64,000 nucleotides of DNA from Burkholderia sp. 4M9327F10 (GCF_005503145.1 NZ_SCNV01000008.1:62001-126000), one strand, 5' to 3'; shown: positions 9,223 to 19,204, counted from the first letter of the stretch. Numbers and translations: made by a program. Notes: a model not told the origin generated them from the sequence alone.

Positions 9223-10420
9223 GACGAAGCGCGATAACCAGGCCGATCCGATTGTGATCGTTTCCGTCGCCCGTACGCCGATGGCGGCGTTCCAAGGCGA
9301 CTTCGCGACGCTGAACGCGACGCAACTCGGTGCGATTGCCATCGAAGCGGCCGTCAAGCGCGCGGGCCTCGAGCCTGGGCAGATTGACGAAGTGGTGATG
9401 GGCTGCGTGCTGCCTGCGGGACTTGGCCAGGCGCCGGCCCGTCAGGCGGCGCTAGGCGCGGGCCTGCCGCTCGCCACCGGCAGCACCACCGTGAACAAGA
9501 TGTGCGGCTCCGGCATGCGCGCGGCCATGTTCGCGCACGACATGCTGGCGGCCGGCTCGGTGGAGGTGATCGTCGCCGGCGGCATGGAAAGCATGACCAA
9601 CGCACCGTACCTGCTGCCGAAAGCGCGCGGCGGCATGCGCATGGGTCACGGCCAGGTGATCGACCACATGTTCTACGACGGCCTCGAAGACGCCTATGAC
9701 AAGGGCCGCCTGATGGGCACCTTCGCCGAGGAATGCGCGGCATCGTTCGACTTCACGCGCGAGGCGCAGGACGCCTTCGCGGTGGAATCGCTCAAGCGCG
9801 CCAAGCGCGCCAACGAGGATGGTTCGTTCGCGTGGGAAATCGCCCCGGTCAAAGTGGAAAGCCGCAAGGGCGATGTGACGATCGAGCGCGACGAACAGCC
9901 GTTCAAGGCGAACCTCGACAAGATCGCGACGCTCAAGCCCGCCTTCAGCAAGACCGGTACGGTGACGGCAGCAAACTCGTCGTCGATTTCCGACGGCGCT
10001 GCGGCGCTGGTGATGATGCGCGAGTCGACCGCCAGGCGGCTCGGCGTCACGCCGCTCGCACGCGTGGTCGGCCATTCGACTTTCGCTCAGGAACCGGCGA
10101 AGTTCACCACCGCGCCGGTCGGCGCTATCCGCAAGCTGTTCGAGAAAAACGGCTGGAGTGCGAACGAAGTCGATCTGTATGAAGTCAATGAAGCATTCGC
10201 CGTGGTCACGATGGCCGCGATGAAAGAGCACCATCTGCCGCACGAGAAGGTCAACGTGAACGGCGGCGCCTGCGCACTGGGTCATCCGATCGGCGCATCG
10301 GGCGCGCGCATTCTGGTCACGCTGATCGGCGCGCTGAGGCAGCGCGGCCTGAAGCGCGGCGTGGCGACGCTGTGCATCGGCGGCGGCGAAGCCACCGCGA
10401 TGGGCATTGAACTGCTGTAA
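9215..10420 (+). CDS. Acetyl-CoA C-acyltransferase (thiolase)
   Basis: A 401-residue thiolase. The nucleophile Cys97 is in KMCGSGM, the catalytic His357 in GHPIGASG and the second Cys387 in CIGGGEA, all as in biosynthetic/degradative acetyl-CoA acetyltransferases. It condenses or cleaves acetoacetyl-CoA/3-ketoacyl-CoA in the cytoplasm. The start overlaps the end of the carbonic anhydrase gene by 8 bp. No phaB or hydroxyacyl-CoA dehydrogenase is adjacent, so whether it serves PHB synthesis, ketone-body or leucine degradation is open. The position downstream of a LiuR-like regulator and aceK favours catabolism. Confidence 0.93.
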   Translation: MSETKRDNQADPIVIVSVARTPMAAFQGDFATLNATQLGAIAIEAAVKRAGLEPGQIDEVVMGCVLPAGLGQAPARQAALGAGLPLATGSTTVNKMCGSGMRAAMFAHDMLAAGSVEVIVAGGMESMTNAPYLLPKARGGMRMGHGQVIDHMFYDGLEDAYDKGRLMGTFAEECAASFDFTREAQDAFAVESLKRAKRANEDGSFAWEIAPVKVESRKGDVTIERDEQPFKANLDKIATLKPAFSKTGTVTAANSSSISDGAAALVMMRESTARRLGVTPLARVVGHSTFAQEPAKFTTAPVGAIRKLFEKNGWSANEVDLYEVNEAFAVVTMAAMKEHHLPHEKVNVNGGACALGHPIGASGARILVTLIGALRQRGLKRGVATLCIGGGEATAMGIELL

Positions 10421-10434
10421 GACGTCGCGCGTGT

Positions 10435-10470
10435 GCCGTGCCCGCTGCGTGCTGCACGAGCGGGCACGGC
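10435..10470. terminator. Strong intercistronic hairpin between the thiolase and SDR genes
   Basis: A perfect 12-bp stem (10435-10446 with 10459-10470) whose 12-nt loop can itself pair (CGTG with CACG). There is no T run, so it is not a typical Rho-independent terminator. It may be an RNA-stability element or a partial terminator. Confidence 0.5.
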
Positions 10471-10509
10471 GCATGCGGCAGGCGCTGTATTGAACCGTGA
10501 GGGGAACCT

Positions 10510-11187
10510 ATGAAAACCGTGTTGATCGTCGGTGCGTCGCGCGGCATTGGCCGTGAGTTTGCGCGCCAGTACAAGAAGGCCGGCTGGCGCGTGCTGGCCA
10601 CCGCGCGCGACGACGCCTCGCTTCAGGCACTCGAAGAACTCGGCGCAGAGACCTTCTCGCTCGACATCACCGTGCCTCACGAGATTGCCGCACTCGGCTG
10701 GAAGCTCGATGGCGAGCGGCTCGATGCGGCGTTGCTGGTATCGGGCGTGTACGGTCCGCGCACCGACAGCGTCGAAACCGTCACCGCCGAGGACTTCGAC
10801 GAAGTCATGGTGACCAACGTACGCGGCCCGATGCAACTGATCCCGATCCTGCTGCCGCTGGTCGAAGACGCCAATGGCGTGCTCGCGGTGCTGTCGAGCA
10901 AGATGGGCAGCATTACCGAGGCGACCGGCACCACCGGCTGGCTGTATCGCGTGAGCAAGGCGGCGCTCAACGACGCGCTAAAGGTCGCCTCGCTGCAGAC
11001 ACGGCGCGCGTCCTGCGTCGCGCTCCACCCCGGCTGGGTACGCACCGACATGGGCGGCGCGCAGGCGGCAATCGATCCCGAACGCAGCGTGACCGGCATG
11101 CGCCAGGTGCTGGCCCAGGCGGCCGCGTCACACGAATCGTTTAACGGCCGCTTCTTCCAGTACGACGGTACGCCGCTCGAGTGGTGA
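10510..11187 (+). CDS. SDR family oxidoreductase, C-factor-like
   Basis: A 225-residue short SDR. The glycine motif GASRGIG is at residues 8-14 and the catalytic YxxxK is Tyr146/Lys150 (LYRVSK). The pattern resembles the CsgA/C-factor subgroup, small SDRs with a LHPGWVRTDMGG segment after the active site. The preceding sequence has GAGGGGAA about 7 nt before the ATG. It follows the thiolase after a strong hairpin and may be partly uncoupled from it. Substrate unknown. Confidence 0.85.
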   Translation: MKTVLIVGASRGIGREFARQYKKAGWRVLATARDDASLQALEELGAETFSLDITVPHEIAALGWKLDGERLDAALLVSGVYGPRTDSVETVTAEDFDEVMVTNVRGPMQLIPILLPLVEDANGVLAVLSSKMGSITEATGTTGWLYRVSKAALNDALKVASLQTRRASCVALHPGWVRTDMGGAQAAIDPERSVTGMRQVLAQAAASHESFNGRFFQYDGTPLEW

Positions 11188-11239
11188 GGAAACGCAAGCA
11201 TGTTGCTTGACGGGAATACGATTACCTTCTGAAGAATCG

Positions 11240-11692
11240 ATGAACGCCCAATCCTTGACTGCACAACGACCTGCCGAATGCCCATGCGGCGGCGCCACGC
11301 CGACGCAGCGCAGCGGCGCGAAAGCACCGGGCTTCGCAGCGTGCTGCGGACGCTATATCGACGGCGGCGAGGCCGCACCCAGCGCGCTGGAACTGATGCG
11401 CTCGCGCTATAGCGCCTATGTGCTCGGTGCGAACGACTATTTGCGCGCTACGTGGGCGCGCGAGACCTGCCCCGCCGATCTAGACGCAGACCCCGACGCG
11501 TCCGATGCGCCGCGCTGGCTCGGTCTGCAGATCAGGCGCTTCGCCGCACAAGACGAGCGTCATGCCGAAGTCGAATTCATCGCCCGTTACAAGGTCGGCG
11601 GGCGAGCTCACCGTTTGCACGAATTGAGCCGCTTCGTGCGCGGCGATGATGGACACTGGCGCTACGTCGACGGCGACGTCAGCGACACCTGA
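11240..11692 (+). CDS. YchJ-like SEC-C motif protein (UPF0225)
   Basis: A 150-residue protein of the YchJ family. The N-terminal SEC-C-like zinc motif has Cys14-Pro-Cys16 and Cys35-Cys36. It is followed by an NTF2-like domain (SRYSAYVLGANDYLRATW, then RLHELSRFVRGDDGHWRYVDGD). Family members are small cytoplasmic proteins of unknown function, about 150-160 residues, so this is full length. ATG 11240 is preferred because an upstream extension would be unsupported and poorly conserved in character. It lies 52 nt downstream of the SDR gene and may be cotranscribed. Confidence 0.82.
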   Translation: MNAQSLTAQRPAECPCGGATPTQRSGAKAPGFAACCGRYIDGGEAAPSALELMRSRYSAYVLGANDYLRATWARETCPADLDADPDASDAPRWLGLQIRRFAAQDERHAEVEFIARYKVGGRAHRLHELSRFVRGDDGHWRYVDGDVSDT

Positions 11693-12310
11693 GACCCGCC
11701 CCATCCAGAGCCGCGCGGTAAGGATCTGTAATCATTTCGCGCGGCGCTTGCAGGTTGCTTGCGCACGGCCACTGCGCAATTAATCGCGCCTTCACATATG
11801 CCCCTCAAAATGGCGCTGCCCTGTGTGTTGGCTGGCTACCACATCGGTCATTTCTCCCGCTCTTCTCTTCCGGCCGCGTGGCCCCGTATCTTCGCGGCCT
11901 GTGCGACGTGTCGAGCACTGCGAATTTTTTCTCGCGGGTTCTCCTTAATTGCACAAGCGCAATTTGTCGTGCCAGGATCGGCCTGTAGGTTTTGTAGCGA
12001 CACGTTGCGAGGGGCGGTCCAAACCTTCCCCGCAAGGATGGACAGAAGCTGCGCCGGGCCTTGATGGTTTGCGGTTTGACGGCAGTTTCATGTGACATCG
12101 TGTGTGGCTCATCCTCGACGCGTGGGGTCGCGTCGGCCAGGCTGGTGGGTTATCCCGTGCGATCTCGAACCGCGTGCGAGCGCCAAGCGCGCCACGCATG
12201 CGAGTGTCTTTTTGTCGCCGCAAACCTTGCCGAAAGGCAACTGTCAGCGGATAGCAAAAGACAGCGGGCGATGCAGGTTTTAAGGACGTACTTCAGGGCA
12301 GGTGTGGCGA
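11693..12310. other. Non-coding interval before the exported hydrolase
   Basis: About 620 bases without a convincing gene; open frames here are short and lack coding character. A small inverted repeat (AATTGC/GCAATT, 11947-11964, 6-nt loop) is visible. The region presumably holds the promoter of the downstream hydrolase, but I could not assign one. Confidence 0.5.
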
Positions 12311-13603
12311 ATGGGTTGCAGAAAGTTTCTTACGGCGGGTGTGGTGGTGTGCGCATGGGCAGGCTGTACCGTGTCGCTCGCGCACGCCGATCCGCTGGCC
12401 GAATCGCAGCCCGGTCCTCTGACGCGCGCCGAAGTCCCGCGAATCGCCCTGGACGACGACACCTATCTGCCGCGCGCCAGCCTCAACGAACAGATCATTC
12501 GCGTCCCGGTGGACGCCGCCGGCACGATCACGCTTGAAACGACGATCTACAAGCCGGACGGTCCCGGACCGTTTCCGATGATCGTCTTCAACCACGGCAA
12601 GATGCCCGGCGACCCGCGCCAGCAATCACGCAGCGACCCGCTGCCATTTGCGCGCGAGTTTGTCCGCCGCGGCTATGTGGTGGTGGCGCCGAACCGCCAG
12701 GGTTTCGCGCAATCGGGCGGCAGCTACGAGCAGGACGGCTGCGACGTCGAGCGTAACGGCCTGGGCCAGGCGGGCGATGTCGCGGCAACGGTGGCCTTCA
12801 TGTCGAAGCAGCCGTATGTGGACGCACAGCACATTGTGGTGGCGGGCACCTCGCACGGCGGACTGGCAACGATCGCCTACGGCGTCGAAGCGGCGCCGGG
12901 CGTGCGGGCGCTGATCAACTTCTCGGGCGGCTTGCGGCAGGACGCCTGTACGGGCTGGCAAGGCAATCTGACGAAAGCGTTTGGCGCTTACGGCGAGAAG
13001 ACTCACGTACCTTCGCTGTGGCTGTACGGCGATAACGATTCGATCTGGTCGACACCGCTGGTGGCGGACATGTACGCGGCGTATTCGGCGCACGGCGCGA
13101 ATGCGAAGATGGTGGATTTTGGCGCGTACAAGAATGACGCGCATCGGCTGGTGGGTGACCGTGATGGTGTGCGGGTGTGGTGGCCTGCTGTGGAAGCTTT
13201 CCTGGCGCGGGTTGGGATGCCGACTGGCGTGCAGTACCGCGTGGCGGATCCGGAGCCGCCCAAGGCGAGCGGCTATGCGGCGGTTGACGCCGTGAGCGCG
13301 GTGCCATTTCTTGATGATGCTGGACGCAATGGGTATCGGAATTTCTTGCATCAGTATCCTAGCCGGGCTTTTGCTGTTTCTGATTCTGGCGCGTGGTCGT
13401 GGGCTGAAGGAGGGGATGATCCGATGTCTGTGGCTGTCGCCAACTGTCAGAAGCAGAGTTCGGATCCTTGCCGGTTGTATGCTGTGAATGATGCTGTTGT
13501 CTGGAATGATGCGTCTTCGCAGACTGCGAGTTCTGGTGATGCTGGTGGTGGCTCCGCCGGGGAGAAGGGTGACGATAAGCGGGCTTTGGCTAGTCGGGAA
13601 TAG
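12311..13603 (+). CDS. Exported alpha/beta hydrolase (dienelactone hydrolase-like)
   Basis: A 430-residue protein with an N-terminal signal peptide (cleavage likely after AHA near residue 26). The alpha/beta-hydrolase domain has the nucleophile elbow GTSHGG (Ser181), acid candidates Asp241/Asp243 in GDNDSIW and His278 in DAHRL, giving a complete triad. A second C-terminal segment (about 320-400) carries two cysteines and ends in CRLYAVNDAVVW, as in secreted esterase paralogues of Burkholderia. Codons become markedly T-rich over the last 250 bases, unlike the first kilobase. ATG 12311 is chosen over GTG 12302 because AGG lies at normal distance. Substrate unknown. Confidence 0.8.
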   Translation: MGCRKFLTAGVVVCAWAGCTVSLAHADPLAESQPGPLTRAEVPRIALDDDTYLPRASLNEQIIRVPVDAAGTITLETTIYKPDGPGPFPMIVFNHGKMPGDPRQQSRSDPLPFAREFVRRGYVVVAPNRQGFAQSGGSYEQDGCDVERNGLGQAGDVAATVAFMSKQPYVDAQHIVVAGTSHGGLATIAYGVEAAPGVRALINFSGGLRQDACTGWQGNLTKAFGAYGEKTHVPSLWLYGDNDSIWSTPLVADMYAAYSAHGANAKMVDFGAYKNDAHRLVGDRDGVRVWWPAVEAFLARVGMPTGVQYRVADPEPPKASGYAAVDAVSAVPFLDDAGRNGYRNFLHQYPSRAFAVSDSGAWSWAEGGDDPMSVAVANCQKQSSDPCRLYAVNDAVVWNDASSQTASSGDAGGGSAGEKGDDKRALASRE

Positions 13604-13630
13604 GTTTTTTTTTGCTGCGCAGGCTTTTTT

Positions 13631-13858
13631 TTGTTGTTCTTAGGGTGTTGGCCTTTCCTTGCTTTGTTTTTGGTTTATTAGCGTTGCCCCTGTGCGGGGC
13701 GGCACCTACTTTTCTTTGCCGGCCGCAAAGAAAAGTAGGCAAAAGAAAGCGGGCTCACACCGCTAGCCCGTAGTGAGCCATCCCGGTCTGCCATCGGGAA
13801 CGGCCCAAAACGAGACCCGTCTTCGCGTTTCCCCCGTTCGTGACACAGCACTCATCCG
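13631..13858 (+). repeat. Left arm of a large inverted-repeat element
   Basis: This about 228-bp arm matches the reverse complement of 14053-14284 with high identity through most of its length, weakening toward the centre. It contains the sequence GTTGCCCCTGTGCGGGGC and a perfect hairpin at 13705-13739. It has no credible coding sequence. Such paired arms recur in Paraburkholderia genomes as far as I recall, but no mobility gene is present. Confidence 0.85.
13705..13739. repeat. Perfect 15-bp hairpin within the left arm
   Basis: A 15-bp stem of strongly purine/pyrimidine-biased sequence (CCTACTTTTCTTTGC and its complement) closes a 5-nt loop CGGCC. A copy with loop GGCCG is at 14175-14209. 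Confidence 0.9.
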
Positions 13859-14052
13859 CTCCAGCGTCGCGCTACGCGCTCCGCCGCCGGGTATATCTCC
13901 TCCTCCAAACCTCATCGCAGCGCTTGCGCTACAGATATGTGTCCGCCCCGCAAGCCGATATGTTGAAGTTCGGTAATATTTCGCATAACGAACCGTTAAC
14001 GTGTAACGTAGAAACGGGTGAACCCAACCGCCACGCACGTAGTGCGTAGGCG
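13859..14052. other. Centre of the inverted-repeat element
   Basis: About 190 bases between the two arms with no gene. It contains a short imperfect dyad near 14028-14052 (CGCACGTAGTGCG). Nothing else is recognised. Confidence 0.5.
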
Positions 14053-14284
14053 GGATGAATGAGCCCTTTGTCACTAAGGGGGAGTGTGCGAGGGCGGGTC
14101 TCGTCTTGGGCCGTTTCCGGTAGCAAACCGGGATGGCTCACTACGGGCTGGCGGTTGCAGCCCGCTTTCTTTTGCCTACTTTTCTTTGCGGCCGGCAAAG
14201 AAAAGTAGGTGCCGCCCCGCACAGGGGCAACGCTAATAGACCACTAAGAAAGCAAGGAAAGGCCAACACCGCAAAGAACAACAA
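14053..14284 (-). repeat. Right arm of the large inverted-repeat element
   Basis: Reverse-complement partner of 13631-13858, including the second perfect 15-bp hairpin at 14175-14209 (loop GGCCG). The outer ends of both arms pair through TTGTTGTTCT. The arms have diverged at scattered positions, so the element is not a very recent duplication. Confidence 0.85.
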
Positions 14285-14693
14285 CCGGACACGAGGCGCC
14301 GCAGGCAACCCCACAAATTACGCAAAAACCCACCCCAAAAAAGGCGCCGCAGGCAAAAAGCCCCCCACTGAATCCAGATTTTTTTCTTATACCCCCATGA
14401 CTTTGCCGTCGTCATCTCCGCGCAATTCCCCCCTTCTGGGAAGAACAGCCAAAACCTGCACACAACACCGCCAAACTCCATGCGCAGCAACAAAAAACCC
14501 CTACCCAACAGGTAGTGCACGAACAAAAAGAAAGCGCTAATCTCAACCCCGCCGCCGCAAGGCAAACAACGCAAAACCGGCCATCACCCCCGCGCACCGC
14601 CCCCAAAACCAGCAAACGCGCAGCGTAAAGAACCCAATGGCACACCGCGTAGCGAAAGAGAAAAAATCGCCCCGCCCCGTACCGGAGTAGTTT
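14285..14693. other. A/C-rich non-coding stretch upstream of bioA
   Basis: About 400 bases whose top strand is strongly enriched in C and A, with runs such as CCCCACAAATTACGC and CACCCCAAAAAAGG. This mirrors the G/T-rich sequence left of the repeat element (about 13330-13680). GGCGCCGCAGGC occurs twice (near 14296 and 14344). The bioA promoter must lie here or within the repeat; none is obvious. Confidence 0.55.
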
Positions 14694-16040
14694 TTGGACA
14701 CACGATCACCCAACGACTGGGTCACCCGCAGCCTCAATGCCGTCTGGCATCCCTGCACCCAGATGAAACACCACGAGCGCCTGCCGCTCATCCCCATCGC
14801 GCGCGGCGCCGGCCCCTGGCTCTATGACCGCGATGGGCGTCGCTATCTCGACGCCATCAGCTCCTGGTGGGTCAATCTGTTCGGCCACGCCAATCCGCGT
14901 ATCAATGCCGCGCTCAAGGATCAGCTCGATACGCTGGAGCACGCCATGCTCGCCGGCTGCACCCATGAGCCCGTCGTCGAACTCTCCGAGCGTCTCGCTG
15001 CCCTCACCCAGCACACGCTCGGCCACGCTTTCTTCGCCTCGGATGGCGCGTCCGCCGTCGAAATCGCCCTGAAAATGAGCTTCCATTCATGGCGCAACCG
15101 CGGTTTCGCCGACAAGCAGGAATTCGTCTGCATTGCCAACAGTTACCACGGCGAAACCATCGGCGCCCTCGCCGTCACCGATGTCGCCCTGTTCAAGGAC
15201 GCCTACGATCCGCTGATCCGGCACGCGCATGTCGTCGCTTCGCCTGACGCACGCGGCGCACAACCCGGCGAAAGCGCCGCTGACGTCGCGCGTCGTGCGC
15301 TCGAAAGCGTACGCGCCCTCTTCGAGGCGCGCAGCACGAAGATCGCCGCACTGATCGTCGAGCCGCTCGTGCAATGTGCCGCCGGCATGGCCATGCACGA
15401 TCCATCGTATATCGCGGGCCTGCGGGCGCTGTGCGATCAATACGGCGTGCATCTGATCGCCGATGAAATCGCCGTCGGCTGCGGCCGCACCGGCACCTTC
15501 TTCGCCTGCGAACAGGCCGGCATCTGGCCGGACTTCATTTGTCTGTCGAAAGGCATCAGCGGCGGCTATCTGCCGCTGTCCATCGTGCTGTCGCGCGCCG
15601 AAATCTTCGCCGCGTTCTACGATGACGACACCGCCCGCGGCTTCCTGCATTCGCATTCGTACACCGGCAACCCGCTCGCGTGCCGCGCCGCGCTCGCCAC
15701 GCTCGATCTGTTCGAGAGCGACAACGTGCTCACCGTTAACGCGAAGAAGTCCGCCACGCTGCACGCAGCGCTCGCGCCCTTGGCCGAGCACCCGCAGGTG
15801 CGCAACCTGCGTCAGTGCGGCACGATCTTCGCATTCGACGCTGCGCTCAGCGATCCTCAGCAAGCCAAAACGTTCTCGCGCCGCTTCTTCGAAAACGCCT
15901 TAAAGCGCGAGTTGCTGCTGCGGCCGATTTCGACCACCGTGTATCTGATGCCGCCATATATCCTCGACGACAACGAGCTCGCGCTGCTCGCCGCGCGTAC
16001 CCGTGAGACCTTTGAAGCCACACTCGCGGAGGCCGCATGA
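14694..16040 (+). CDS. bioA: Adenosylmethionine-8-amino-7-oxononanoate aminotransferase
   Basis: A 448-residue PLP enzyme that converts 7-keto-8-aminopelargonate to 7,8-diaminopelargonate using S-adenosylmethionine. The family N-terminal motif WHPCTQMK is present, as are [14 protein letters not shown], the PLP-binding region with Lys286 in LSKGISGG, and [14 protein letters not shown]. The start is TTG 14694: an in-frame stop lies at 14688-14690, there is no ATG or GTG before the conserved WHPCTQM, and GGAG lies 6 nt upstream. First gene of bioA-F-D-B; the bioF start overlaps its stop. Confidence 0.95.
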   Translation: MDTRSPNDWVTRSLNAVWHPCTQMKHHERLPLIPIARGAGPWLYDRDGRRYLDAISSWWVNLFGHANPRINAALKDQLDTLEHAMLAGCTHEPVVELSERLAALTQHTLGHAFFASDGASAVEIALKMSFHSWRNRGFADKQEFVCIANSYHGETIGALAVTDVALFKDAYDPLIRHAHVVASPDARGAQPGESAADVARRALESVRALFEARSTKIAALIVEPLVQCAAGMAMHDPSYIAGLRALCDQYGVHLIADEIAVGCGRTGTFFACEQAGIWPDFICLSKGISGGYLPLSIVLSRAEIFAAFYDDDTARGFLHSHSYTGNPLACRAALATLDLFESDNVLTVNAKKSATLHAALAPLAEHPQVRNLRQCGTIFAFDAALSDPQQAKTFSRRFFENALKRELLLRPISTTVYLMPPYILDDNELALLAARTRETFEATLAEAA

Positions 16041-17224
16041 TGCCGTTGCTCAAAACGCTTGAACAAGGCCTGGCTGAACTCGACGCGCACGGTCTGCGCC
16101 GGCGTCGGCGCATTGCGGATACGCCGTGTGCTGCACACATGACGGTCGATGGCCGCGAGACCATCGGCTTTGCCAGCAACGACTATCTCGGTCTCGCCGC
16201 GCATCCCCTGCTGGTTGCTGCGATTGCCGAGGGCGCGCGTCGCTATGGCGCGGGTAGCGGTGGCTCGCATCTGCTGGGCGGGCATTCGCGCGCGCATGCG
16301 CAACTCGAAGACGACCTGGCGGAATTCGCCGGCGGCTTCGTCGACGCACCGCGTGCGCTGTACTTCAGCACCGGCTACATGGCGAATCTTGCGACGCTCA
16401 CCGCGCTCGCCGGTCGCGGCACCACGCTCTTTTCCGATGCGCTGAATCACGCCTCGCTGATCGACGGCGCACGGCTCTCGCGCGCCGACGTGAAGGTCTA
16501 CCCGCACGCCGACACCGAAGCCTTGAGCGCACTGCTCGAAGCGTCGGACGCCGCCGTGAAGCTGATCGTCACCGATACGGTGTTCAGCATGGACGGCGAC
16601 GTCGCGCCGTTGCCGCGTCTGCTTGAACTCGCAGAGCGGCATGGCGCGTGGCTGGTGGTCGACGACGCGCATGGCTTTGGCGTACTCGGCCCGCAAGGCC
16701 GTGGCGCCATCGCCCATGAAGCGCTGCGCTCGCCGCATCTGATTTCGATCGGCACGCTCGGCAAGGCGGCCGGCGTGTCGGGCGCTTTTGTGGTGGCTCA
16801 TGAAACCGTGATCGAATGGCTCGTGCAGCGCGCCCGTCCGTATATCTTCACCACGGCCTCGGTGCCGGCTGCGGCGCACGCGGTCTCGGCAAGCCTGCGC
16901 ATTATCGGCGGCGAGGAAGGTGAGGCACGGCGCGCGCATCTGCGGCAACTGATCGCGCGGACTCGCGCCATGCTCAAGGCCACGCCGTGGTTGCCGGTCG
17001 ATTCGCACACTGCGGTCCAGCCGCTCATCATTGGCGCGAACGACGCCACGCTTGAGATCGCCGCGGCGCTGGAAAGCGCGGGTCTGTGGGTGCCCGCCAT
17101 CCGTCCGCCCACTGTGCCGGCAGGCACGTCGCGGCTGCGCATCTCGCTCTCGGCAGCTCATTCGCAGGCGGACCTCGACCGTCTCGAGGCCGGCTTGCAG
17201 CAACTGGGCAAGGCTGCCGCATGA
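16037..17224 (+). CDS. bioF: 8-amino-7-oxononanoate synthase
   Basis: A 395-residue alpha-oxoamine synthase that condenses pimeloyl-ACP (or pimeloyl-CoA) with alanine. Signature segments are [45 protein letters not shown] and the PLP lysine Lys243 in [12 protein letters not shown]. Length is typical. It overlaps bioA by 4 bp at its start and bioD by 4 bp at its end (ATGA at both joints), indicating one translationally coupled transcript. Confidence 0.96.
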   Translation: MMPLLKTLEQGLAELDAHGLRRRRRIADTPCAAHMTVDGRETIGFASNDYLGLAAHPLLVAAIAEGARRYGAGSGGSHLLGGHSRAHAQLEDDLAEFAGGFVDAPRALYFSTGYMANLATLTALAGRGTTLFSDALNHASLIDGARLSRADVKVYPHADTEALSALLEASDAAVKLIVTDTVFSMDGDVAPLPRLLELAERHGAWLVVDDAHGFGVLGPQGRGAIAHEALRSPHLISIGTLGKAAGVSGAFVVAHETVIEWLVQRARPYIFTTASVPAAAHAVSASLRIIGGEEGEARRAHLRQLIARTRAMLKATPWLPVDSHTAVQPLIIGANDATLEIAAALESAGLWVPAIRPPTVPAGTSRLRISLSAAHSQADLDRLEAGLQQLGKAAA

Positions 17225-17940
17225 ACAAACCGCTCTCCCTGTTCGTCACCGGAACCGATACGGAAATCGGCAAGACGCTGGTCTCAGCCGCGCTCCTGCG
17301 CGGCTTCGCGCGCGCCGGCTTGCGTGCTACCGCCATGAAGCCGATCGCCGCCGGCGCCTTCGAGGTGGACGGCGTGTGGCACAACGAGGATGCCGACCAA
17401 CTGGATGCCGCGGCCAGCGTGCTGCTGCCCCCCGAGCTTCGCACACCGTATCTGCTGAAAGCGCCGGCTGCGCCGCACATCGTCGCCGCACACGAGAACG
17501 TCACGCTCGATATCGGCCGCATCGTCGATTGTCATGCGCAGGCGTTGCAGCTTGCGGACATGGTGGTCGTCGAAGGGGTCGGCGGCTTTCGCGTGCCGCT
17601 CACCGATACCCAGGACACCGCGGATCTTGCAGTCGCGCTGAACCTGCCAGTCGTGCTCGTGGCCGGCATGCGCCTCGGTTGCATCAGCCATGCGTTGCTG
17701 ACCGCCGAGGCCATCGCTGCACGCGGCCTGCATCTCGCGGGCTGGGTCGCGAACCGTGTCGATCCCGAGATGGGCTTTGCCGACGAAAACATCGCGGCGA
17801 TCCGCAGCCGGCTCGATCGCCAGTACGGCGCGCCGCTGCTCGGCATCGTCCCGCATCTGAATCCGGTCTCCGCCGACACGGCGGCTGACTGCCTCAACAC
17901 TGACTTGCTCTTGCAGACGCTGCGCACCGCGCGGCTCTGA
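17221..17940 (+). CDS. bioD: Dethiobiotin synthetase
   Basis: A 239-residue P-loop enzyme that closes the ureido ring of dethiobiotin using ATP and CO2. The P-loop GTDTEIGKT is at 11-19, followed by KPIAAGA and [11 protein letters not shown]. Length matches the family (about 225-240). The start lies inside the bioF stop (ATGA). It is one position before bioB in the operon. Confidence 0.96.
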   Translation: MNKPLSLFVTGTDTEIGKTLVSAALLRGFARAGLRATAMKPIAAGAFEVDGVWHNEDADQLDAAASVLLPPELRTPYLLKAPAAPHIVAAHENVTLDIGRIVDCHAQALQLADMVVVEGVGGFRVPLTDTQDTADLAVALNLPVVLVAGMRLGCISHALLTAEAIAARGLHLAGWVANRVDPEMGFADENIAAIRSRLDRQYGAPLLGIVPHLNPVSADTAADCLNTDLLLQTLRTARL

Positions 17941-17973
17941 ACCACTTGATCTCCATCCATAAGGATTGACGAT

Positions 17974-19047
17974 ATGACCCAACTGAACCTCGACCGCCCG
18001 CAAACGGACGCGACCATTGCCAACGCAACCACGGCCGCGGCGTCCAGCGCACGCTATCGCGTCGCCGACATCATTGCGCTCTACGAGCTGCCGTTCAACG
18101 ATCTGATGTTCCGCGCCCAGCAGGTGCACCGCGAGCATTTCGACGCGAACACCGTGCAACTGTCGACGCTGCTGTCCATCAAGACCGGCGGCTGCGAGGA
18201 AGACTGCGCGTACTGCCCGCAGTCGGTGCATCACGACACGGGCCTGAAGGCCGACAAGCTGATGCCGATCGACGAGGTGCTCGCCGCCGCACAGGTGGCC
18301 AAGGACAACGGCGCGACGCGCTTCTGCATGGGCGCGGCATGGCGCAATCCGAAGGATCGTCATCTCGAGCCGATCAAGGACATGATCCGCGGCGTGAAGG
18401 CGATGGGCCTCGAAACCTGCGTGACGCTCGGCATGCTGGAGACGCACCAGGCGCAAGGGCTGCGCGAAGCGGGCCTCGATTACTACAACCACAACCTCGA
18501 TACGTCGCCCGAGTTCTACGGCCAGATCATCTCGACGCGCACCTACCAGGACCGTCTCGACACGCTTGAACGCGTGCGCGACGCCGGCATCAACGTGTGC
18601 TGCGGCGGCATTGTCGGCCTTGGCGAATCGCGCCGCGAACGCGCCGGCCTGATCGCGCAGCTCGCCAACATGGACCCGTATCCGGAATCGGTGCCGATCA
18701 ACAATCTGGTGCAGGTCGAAGGCACGCCGCTCACCGGCACGGAAGCGCTCGACCCGTTCGAATTCGTGCGCACCATCGCCATTGCCCGTATCACGATGCC
18801 GCGTGCGATGGTGCGGCTATCGGCGGGCCGCGAGCAGATGAACGAGGCGCTGCAGGCCATGTGCTTCCTCGCCGGCGCGAACTCGATTTTCTACGGCGAT
18901 CAGTTGCTGACCACCAGCAACCCGCAAGCCGAAGCGGACCGCAAACTGCTGGAACGCCTGGGCATCCGCGCCGAAGCCGCGCAACAGATGCCGCTCGACA
19001 AGAGCGGTTGCGAGCACGGCTGCGATGGGCATGCCGCGCCGAACTAA
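17974..19047 (+). CDS. bioB: Biotin synthase
   Basis: A 357-residue radical-SAM enzyme that inserts sulfur into dethiobiotin. The CxxxCxxC motif for the 4Fe-4S cluster is Cys74, Cys78 and Cys81 in [25 protein letters not shown] and the 2Fe-2S region [24 protein letters not shown] are present. An N-terminal extension of about 28 residues, rich in Thr and Ala, precedes the conserved start. Last gene of the operon, 33 nt after bioD; a strong terminator follows. Confidence 0.97.
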   Translation: MTQLNLDRPQTDATIANATTAAASSARYRVADIIALYELPFNDLMFRAQQVHREHFDANTVQLSTLLSIKTGGCEEDCAYCPQSVHHDTGLKADKLMPIDEVLAAAQVAKDNGATRFCMGAAWRNPKDRHLEPIKDMIRGVKAMGLETCVTLGMLETHQAQGLREAGLDYYNHNLDTSPEFYGQIISTRTYQDRLDTLERVRDAGINVCCGGIVGLGESRRERAGLIAQLANMDPYPESVPINNLVQVEGTPLTGTEALDPFEFVRTIAIARITMPRAMVRLSAGREQMNEALQAMCFLAGANSIFYGDQLLTTSNPQAEADRKLLERLGIRAEAAQQMPLDKSGCEHGCDGHAAPN

Positions 19048-19125
19048 GCGGACAGGACGCGCAAGCGCCACTCTCGACGCGTGCACAGTCTCACACGCGT
19101 AACCGCGTAGAAGCGCCCAAAAGCT

Positions 19126-19156
19126 AAAAGGGCTGCCCGTTTGAGGCAGCCCTTTT
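19126..19156. terminator. Bidirectional terminator between bioB and the convergent hydrolase
   Basis: A perfect 12-bp stem (19126-19137 with 19145-19156) with a 7-nt loop. The stem has A4 at one end and T4 at the other, so it can serve transcripts from bioB (+) and from the minus-strand hydrolase ending at 19205. Confidence 0.85.
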
Positions 19157-19204
19157 ACATATTGTGTACCTAAAACCCGCACCAGGAGAACGGCTTGCCG
19201 CGCC

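Noticed and set aside
11755..12283. Several 60-100-codon frames in the gap before the exported hydrolase
   Set aside because: Overlapping on both strands, no ribosome site, no domain, and codon use unlike the genome.
13763..14574. Open frames inside and beside the inverted-repeat element (about 100-135 codons)
   Set aside because: They run through hairpins and low-complexity A/C or G/T sequence and lack ribosome sites or family features.
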